In this document: in pieces, positions 48,173 to 53,007 of the stretch
Layout: the number at the start of each line of letters is the position of its first letter
Numbering within the stretch: position 1 is the stretch's first letter
Assembly: GCA_037132275.1 (NCBI GenBank)
Contig: JBAXPK010000014.1
Span: 1-53,007, forward strand
Length of the DNA stretch: 53,007 nt
Origin: JAABPW01 sp037132275
Lineage (GTDB): Bacteria > Verrucomicrobiota > Kiritimatiellia > CAIKKV01 > CAITUY01
Direction: 5' to 3'
Notes under the pieces: model-generated
The model's database searches: none
What the model saw: only the letters and a program-made list of their open reading frames with translations
Told to the model about the DNA's origin: nothing
Position numbers and translations under genes: made by a program

Positions 48173-50938
48173 TTGTCTCGTTCCGTGACCTATATTCTTC
48201 CAAGAGCATTATTTGTAGTTGCCCTGGGCCTGGCCTGTGTCGCTCAACCGACCCGGTCACTGGCTGGCTGGGTTGAGGATCGTGACGGGCGGACAGTTAT
48301 TCATGTGAAACTGTTCGATCTGCCCGATGTGGCCAGCCCCGATGTGGCCAGCCGGGCGGGAGTCGCGGCCGTGGAAGCCTTTAAACAGGAATTCCCCCGG
48401 ATCTTCGCGGAGAAATACCGTGCCCGCTATGAGGCGAACCCCGCCCGCTATGGCCGTCACAATTGGGCGCAAGTTAGCGTTGAGTTGGAGCGGTTCACCG
48501 GGATCACCGTCAAGGGTGTGGAAGTGGATCTCCTGGCCATTGCCGGCGGATTGGCGCCGGATGTGCTGTATCTTAACTTCCGGAAATCGGAGACCTATAT
48601 CCAGAACCGATTCCTCTCTCCACTGGACCGGCCCGAGGATGGCTATTTCTCTGCCATGGATCAAGAGGCGTTGGATTTCCGGATCAACCCCAAACTGTGG
48701 CCGGTGATCAGGCGTCCCGGCCCGGGCGGCACCCACGTCTGGGCATTGCCCTATGGCGGCGCCATGGGGAACGTCCTCATGTTCCGGAAGGATTTGTTTG
48801 ATGCCAAACGGCTGCCGTATCCGACGGCCGACTGGACGATGGACGATGTAATGACGGCGGCGAAGAAGCTGACCGACCCGGTTGCCGGCACCTATGGTTT
48901 CTTTCTCGTGCGGGGAAAGCATGAGGCTCATTACTGGCTGCCGATCCTGTGGTCCTATGGCGGGGAGGCGGTGGTGGCAGAAGGGACCAACGGCCAATGG
49001 CGGTGTGCCTTCGATTCCCGTGAGGCTGCGGAGGCCTTGGATTTCTACCTGCAAATGAGCGCCGAAAAGTGGGTGGATTCCCGGGGAGTGATTCGCCGCG
49101 GGTATTCCTGCAAGGACACCGGCGATTTCATCGCCCGTCAGGAGCGTGGGCAGATCGGGATGTGGTTCGCCTATATTGATGAGAAGTTGATTGCGACAAT
49201 CAATCCTGAGGTGACGGGCATGGTACCGATTCCCATGGGACCACGGGGGAAGCGGGGAACCGAGTTGAACAGTATGATGATGGGGTTGTTCTCCGGCATC
49301 AAGGAGCCCTCCGTGCGTGATGCCGCCTGGGAATATATGCGGTTTTTCGACGGGCGTGAGGCAACGGCTATCAAGACCCGTGTGATGGTGGAAAGCGGGT
49401 TGGGGCGGTTCATTCATCCCCGGTACCTGAAGTTGTTTGGTTATCCCGAAATCGAGCGGCTGTCACCACCGGGTTGGGCCAGAACGTTTGACATCGCCAT
49501 GGAGACCGGCAAGCCCGAGCCTTATGGCGGCAATAGCAATCTCGCCTATGAGATGATGACCCTGCCGCTCCAGTTTGCCGAAACCCTTGCGCTTAGGGAT
49601 CAATTGCCGCCGGAACGGTCCCGCCGTCTCAATGTGCTGGAGGCCATCCTGCGCAAGGGGGTCAGCCGTGCGAATGACCAGATGATGGGGATTGTGTCGC
49701 CGCGTGAGCGAATGGCCCGGCGAACCGGGGCAGGGGTGATGCTGGGGATAATGGTCGGAGCGTTTGCAGTGGGGTTCTTCCGTGTGGCCCGGATTTTTTC
49801 GCCGACGGACGGTGCGTCCGCAGCACGGGGTGGCCGGGGCCATCTCCGTTGGGTGACGCTGCTACTGTTTCCCGCCATCCTTACCTTGGCTCTCTGGCAT
49901 TATGTCCCACTGGCCCGGGGATCCATCATGGCGTTTCAGGATTACCGCCTGGTGGGCGATTCGGTGTGGGTTGGGCTGGATAATTTCGGGGATATTCTCT
50001 TTGATGGCTTTTGGTGGCAGGCCCTTTTCAACTCCTTCCGTTATAGTTTTCTGATTCTGGGACTGACCTTCCTGCCACCCATCCTGCTGGCGATTCTCCT
50101 TCAGGAAATTCCACGGGGAAAAATATTCTTCCGGTTGGTCTACTATTTGCCGGCCGTGGTGACCGGGATTGTCACCATGCTGTTGTGGAAGGAATTTTAC
50201 GATCCTTCCGAACATGGCGCGTTAAACGCCCTGATCCTTCGAATTCCGGCCATTGGATTCATTCTGTGCGGGATTGGATTGCTGGCGGTGGCGTTGCTTT
50301 TTGCCCGGCGACTCTGGCTGAACGAGATGCGCCGGGCGGCCTGGGGGGTTGCCGGGGTCGGGTTTGTCTTGCTGGTCACGGTCGGACGTCTGGCTTGGCC
50401 GATTCTGCTGCCCGGCGGCGAGCCGTGGATGGTGGTGCTGGGGCATCTCCCGATCCGGTTATTCCAGCATACGGCCGAGGCGTATCATTGGCTGGCCGAT
50501 CCGGACACGGCCATGCTGTCCTGCGTGATTCCCATGATCTGGGCGGGGATGGGGCCGGGCTGCCTGATTTACCTGGCGGCGCTAAAAGGGATTCCCGACG
50601 ACTTGTACGAGGCGGCCGATGTGGATGGCGCCACCTTTATCGACAAGCTCCTGTTCGTCGTGTTCCCGATGCTGAAGCCGCTGATTCTCATCAACTTTGT
50701 CGGCGCCTTCATTGCTTCATTCTATAACGCGACGGGCAACATCCTGGTGATGACCGGCGGCGCCGCGAATACCGAGGTGGCAGGCCTGCATATCTGGTAC
50801 AAGGCCTTCACCTTCCTGAAATTCGGGCCCGCCACTGCGGCCGCCTGGATGTTAGGCGTGATCCTGATCGGGTTTACCGTGCAACAGTTGAAATTCCTGG
50901 CGCGAGTGGAATTTCGCGCCACCGGCGGGAGAGAATAA
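48173..50938 (+). CDS. Solute-binding protein fused to a MalF-type sugar ABC permease
   Basis: 921 residues from TTG 48173, which has GGGAA upstream and a signal peptide (about 1-32, ending RSLA); an upstream TTG at 48119 overlaps the MOSC-MogA stop and is less likely. About 35-490 is a family-1 solute-binding domain (VDLLAIAGGLAPDVLYLN, ALPYGGAMGNVLMFRKDLF, both in part), followed by a membrane helix near 525-545 and a MalF/UgpA-type permease (about 565-921) with the EAA loop DDLYEAADVDGATFIDKL. The permease has extra hydrophobic stretches in its middle. It would tether the receptor to the transporter. The ATPase is not in view. Confidence 0.85.
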   Translation: MSRSVTYILPRALFVVALGLACVAQPTRSLAGWVEDRDGRTVIHVKLFDLPDVASPDVASRAGVAAVEAFKQEFPRIFAEKYRARYEANPARYGRHNWAQVSVELERFTGITVKGVEVDLLAIAGGLAPDVLYLNFRKSETYIQNRFLSPLDRPEDGYFSAMDQEALDFRINPKLWPVIRRPGPGGTHVWALPYGGAMGNVLMFRKDLFDAKRLPYPTADWTMDDVMTAAKKLTDPVAGTYGFFLVRGKHEAHYWLPILWSYGGEAVVAEGTNGQWRCAFDSREAAEALDFYLQMSAEKWVDSRGVIRRGYSCKDTGDFIARQERGQIGMWFAYIDEKLIATINPEVTGMVPIPMGPRGKRGTELNSMMMGLFSGIKEPSVRDAAWEYMRFFDGREATAIKTRVMVESGLGRFIHPRYLKLFGYPEIERLSPPGWARTFDIAMETGKPEPYGGNSNLAYEMMTLPLQFAETLALRDQLPPERSRRLNVLEAILRKGVSRANDQMMGIVSPRERMARRTGAGVMLGIMVGAFAVGFFRVARIFSPTDGASAARGGRGHLRWVTLLLFPAILTLALWHYVPLARGSIMAFQDYRLVGDSVWVGLDNFGDILFDGFWWQALFNSFRYSFLILGLTFLPPILLAILLQEIPRGKIFFRLVYYLPAVVTGIVTMLLWKEFYDPSEHGALNALILRIPAIGFILCGIGLLAVALLFARRLWLNEMRRAAWGVAGVGFVLLVTVGRLAWPILLPGGEPWMVVLGHLPIRLFQHTAEAYHWLADPDTAMLSCVIPMIWAGMGPGCLIYLAALKGIPDDLYEAADVDGATFIDKLLFVVFPMLKPLILINFVGAFIASFYNATGNILVMTGGAANTEVAGLHIWYKAFTFLKFGPATAAAWMLGVILIGFTVQQLKFLARVEFRATGGRE
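48323..48352. repeat. In-frame 15-bp tandem duplication in the receptor domain
   Basis: CCCGATGTGGCCAGC is present twice in direct tandem (48323-48337 and 48338-48352), giving a repeat of Pro-Asp-Val-Ala-Ser in the solute-binding domain. The copies are identical, so the duplication is probably recent. Confidence 0.8.
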
Positions 50939-52819
50939 ATGCCGATTGTGTCGCAAATAGGCCGTCGCCATTGGAAGACCCGGCTGTTGATCGGGCTCAT
51001 GTATGGGCTGTTGCTGGCCGGTGCGGTGTCCATGGTATATCCGTTTCTGCTGATGCTGGCAGGATCCTCAAAGTCATCCGTTGATGCAGCTGATCAGGCG
51101 ATCATCCCATCATTTATTAGTGATGATATAGCGCTATATCAGAAGCATATTGAGGGGGTATTCAATGAATCGCTCGCCCAGATGCGGTGGGCGTACGGGG
51201 CCGAGGCGGCCACGTTCCAGAAGCTTGAAAGGCCTGCGGACTGTAACGCCCTGGTTTCCGAATGGCGTACGTTTCTCCAGACTGAAGGATTGCCTCCCAC
51301 TATGTACGAAATCGGCTATTGGGCCACCCCCCAGTCGCGCGGGACGATTGCTGCCTCGCTCCGTGATTTCAAACGTGAGATGGAGCAAGCTTACGGCGAC
51401 GATATCACCCGGCTTAATGCCGCCATGGGGACGACCTTTTCCAGTTGGAATGCCTTCTTCGTGCTTCCCAGAAACGGGTTTGAACGGAGGGTAAAAACAG
51501 GAACCCGTCCCTTTGACACGGCGGTGGCAGAATTTGCCCGGCGGCAACCACTCGAAAACCGGGTCTATTTCAGCGTTGAAGGTTTCTTCAAGGAGGGCTA
51601 CCTGAAGAACCAATATACCCGTGAACTGGCCGCTTACAACCGGATCCATGGCACAACCTTTTCCGCCTGGCGCGATCTTCATCTGGCCCGCCGCCTTCCG
51701 GATCCGGATGTGTATTCGCAATTGGAGCGGGATGACTGGGAGCGCTTTGTCCGGGGGATATTGAGTCTGGCTTGGATCCGGGCCGATGCCAGCGCGGCGT
51801 CCGGATATCGTGAGTATTTGCGAGCCAAGTATGGCGAGGTGGCGACATTCAACCGCCGGTATCAAACCGCCTACGCCGGGTTTGAGCAGGTTCCCTTCCC
51901 GAGCCAACCCCCGGAAGAGGGAGTGGGGTTGTCAGATTGGGAGGCCTATCTGCAAGGGTGGCGTGATCCCGTGACCGGCGCCCTGATCATACTGCCCGCT
52001 GAAGCGCTGAGTTTGGATACCGTGGAGTTCCGTTTTCGGGACTGGTTGCAAAAGTCGGCGGGGAAGGGGGGCGATCTCCTCAACGTTCTCCCGCCCCAGC
52101 AGGCCTTTCACTATCTCGCGTTCAAGGCGAACACGGGGGCGCTCAGGTGTGAGTTTTTGACACGCAACTTCCGGAGTGTCGGCGATACGGTGATGCGGCA
52201 TGGCCGGGCGGTGATGAACACCGCCATCTACTGCTGTCTATCGGTGCTGTGCGCCCTCATCTTCAATCCACTGGCCGCGTATGCCCTGAGCCGATATCGG
52301 CCCAGAGCGACCTATAAGATCCTGCTATTCCTCATGATTACCATGGCGTTCCCCCCCATGGTCACCCAGATTCCGGTCTTTCTGATGCTGCGTCAGTTCC
52401 GTTTACTGAACACTTTTGCCGCCCTGATTCTGCCGGGGCTGGTCAACGGGTATACGATATTCCTGTTGAAGGGATTTTTTGATTCGCTGCCCAGTGAACT
52501 TTACGAATGTGCCCAGCTTGACGGGGCGGGGGAGTTCCGTCTTTTCTGGCAGATTACAATGAGGTTGAGTTCCCCGATCCTGGCGGTTACCGCCCTGGGC
52601 GCTTTCACGGCGGCCTACACTAACTTCATGATGGCCCTGCTGGTGTGTCAGGATGAGCGCATGTGGACGATCATGCCCTGGTTGTATCAGTTACAGACCA
52701 ACAGCGGGCAGGGGGTCATGTTTGCCTCCCTGATCATGGCCTCCCTCCCCACGATGCTGGTGTTTGTTTTCTGCCAGAAGGTCATCATGAAAGGGATTGT
52801 CGTGCCGGTGGAAAAGTAA
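50939..52819 (+). CDS. MalG-type sugar ABC permease with a large repeated periplasmic insert
   Basis: 626 residues; ordinary MalG-like permeases are about 280. Membrane helix 1 at 16-40 is followed by an insert of about 370 residues (50-420), then the normal permease (helices from 425, EAA loop SELYECAQLDGAGEFRLFWQ near 520). The insert has three related stretches: 143-176 (YGDDITRLNAAMGTTFSSW), 221-253 (YTRELAAYNRIHGTTFSAW) and 290-322 (KYGEVATFNRRYQTAYAGF). It resembles the KYGT..ALN..WGT element known from GH42-type proteins. The insert should face the periplasm and may bind glycans. It starts one base after the partner gene. Confidence 0.85.
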   Translation: MPIVSQIGRRHWKTRLLIGLMYGLLLAGAVSMVYPFLLMLAGSSKSSVDAADQAIIPSFISDDIALYQKHIEGVFNESLAQMRWAYGAEAATFQKLERPADCNALVSEWRTFLQTEGLPPTMYEIGYWATPQSRGTIAASLRDFKREMEQAYGDDITRLNAAMGTTFSSWNAFFVLPRNGFERRVKTGTRPFDTAVAEFARRQPLENRVYFSVEGFFKEGYLKNQYTRELAAYNRIHGTTFSAWRDLHLARRLPDPDVYSQLERDDWERFVRGILSLAWIRADASAASGYREYLRAKYGEVATFNRRYQTAYAGFEQVPFPSQPPEEGVGLSDWEAYLQGWRDPVTGALIILPAEALSLDTVEFRFRDWLQKSAGKGGDLLNVLPPQQAFHYLAFKANTGALRCEFLTRNFRSVGDTVMRHGRAVMNTAIYCCLSVLCALIFNPLAAYALSRYRPRATYKILLFLMITMAFPPMVTQIPVFLMLRQFRLLNTFAALILPGLVNGYTIFLLKGFFDSLPSELYECAQLDGAGEFRLFWQITMRLSSPILAVTALGAFTAAYTNFMMALLVCQDERMWTIMPWLYQLQTNSGQGVMFASLIMASLPTMLVFVFCQKVIMKGIVVPVEK

Positions 52820-53007
52820 TCTGCCTGCCCGCCAATATTACCGTTGATATAACGCTAAATCATGCGAAATAATGATCCATGCATAACCCGTTTAGCATTG
52901 GTAATTTAGTTCAACTCAGGCAGTTTTCAGACAAGGAAAGGTGTCATATTGGGCATCATATTGTCTGGATAAGTGGAGTTGTGGGGCCGGGTGGGGTCAA
53001 GTCTCCA
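52820..53007. other. Downstream region without a gene
   Basis: 188 bases to the end of the window. I see no frame with coding character, no terminator hairpin with a T run and no clear promoter. The final GGGGTCAAGTCTCC looks like the start of a repeat seen at many environmental contig ends, but that cannot be tested here. Confidence 0.3.

Noticed and set aside
48257..49417. 386-codon open frame opposite the solute-binding domain
   Set aside because: A shadow of the real gene on the other strand; the sense frame shows signal peptide, binding-protein motifs and operon context.
1..53007. CRISPR arrays, prophage, IS elements, rRNA
   Set aside because: No regularly spaced repeats with spacers, no transposase, integrase or capsid-like frames, and no rRNA-like stretch were found on either strand.

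Overview
The window is a gene-dense bacterial chromosome segment with no phage, IS element, CRISPR array or rRNA. It carries a bacterial housekeeping set (enolase, EF-G, IMP dehydrogenase, S21, PanC, peptide deformylase, one tRNA-Leu). The lifestyle looks anaerobic or micro-aerobic: a Rex redox repressor, an NAD-coupled molybdenum or tungsten formate dehydrogenase and several oxygen-sensitive Fe-S enzymes. The gene mix (FHA-containing Tad pilus genes, a PEGA-repeat protein, fused solute-binding/permease proteins) would fit the PVC superphylum, for example Kiritimatiellota, Lentisphaerota or Verrucomicrobiota. That placement is inference; nothing here is taxonomically decisive.

Layout. 1-10077 (+): a Tad/Flp-type pilus or secretion operon: TadE-like, TadG-like and TadE-like pseudopilins, an unknown exported protein, CpaB, a CpaF ATPase with an N-terminal FHA domain, TadB, TadC, a membrane FHA protein and a four-repeat PEGA protein. 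Secretin, CpaE, Flp pilin and prepilin peptidase are not in the window. 10082-16596: rfbB (-), then eno, an FtsB/DivIC-like protein, a lipoprotein, tRNA-Leu(GAG), rdgB, an isopropylmalate/homocitrate synthase-family enzyme that may be a Re-citrate synthase, and def. 16529-20053 (-): an unknown protein, leuC, leuD and a ParA ATPase. 20052-24299 (+): rmuC, a hybrid histidine kinase and panC. 24322-28897 (-): guaB, a polyprenol-phosphate sugar synthase, a DPPR-synthase-like UbiA protein, a tiny protein resembling sigma region 2 only, trmB and a pseudopilin-like protein. 29040-35694: an unknown protein, fusA, a class II aldolase, a flippase-like membrane protein, a sugar epimerase, a TIM-barrel isomerase and rpsU.

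35950-48132 (+): a PfkB kinase, rex, then a long operon that appears to build and equip an NAD-dependent formate dehydrogenase. It holds FdhA, a ferritin-like protein, NuoE- and NuoF-like electron-transfer subunits, a 62-residue CQLGCF protein, a MobB-like/MobA fusion, MoeA, an unusually short MoaA, MoaC and a MOSC-MogA fusion. Rex, an NADH/NAD+ sensor, sits directly upstream. 48173-52819 (+): two odd ABC sugar-importer subunits, one a solute-binding protein fused to a MalF-type permease, the other a MalG-type permease with an insert of about 370 residues containing a repeated motif. No ATPase subunit is present. From about 37.7 kb the sequence looks more GC-rich than the first part of the window.

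Most novel items: the architecture of the ABC importer; the orphan sigma-region-2 protein; the self-equipped formate dehydrogenase operon with compact MoaA and Cys-rich MobB-like domain; and two divergent genes whose start codons share one CATG. No searches were run. All family calls come from motifs and architecture read by eye.
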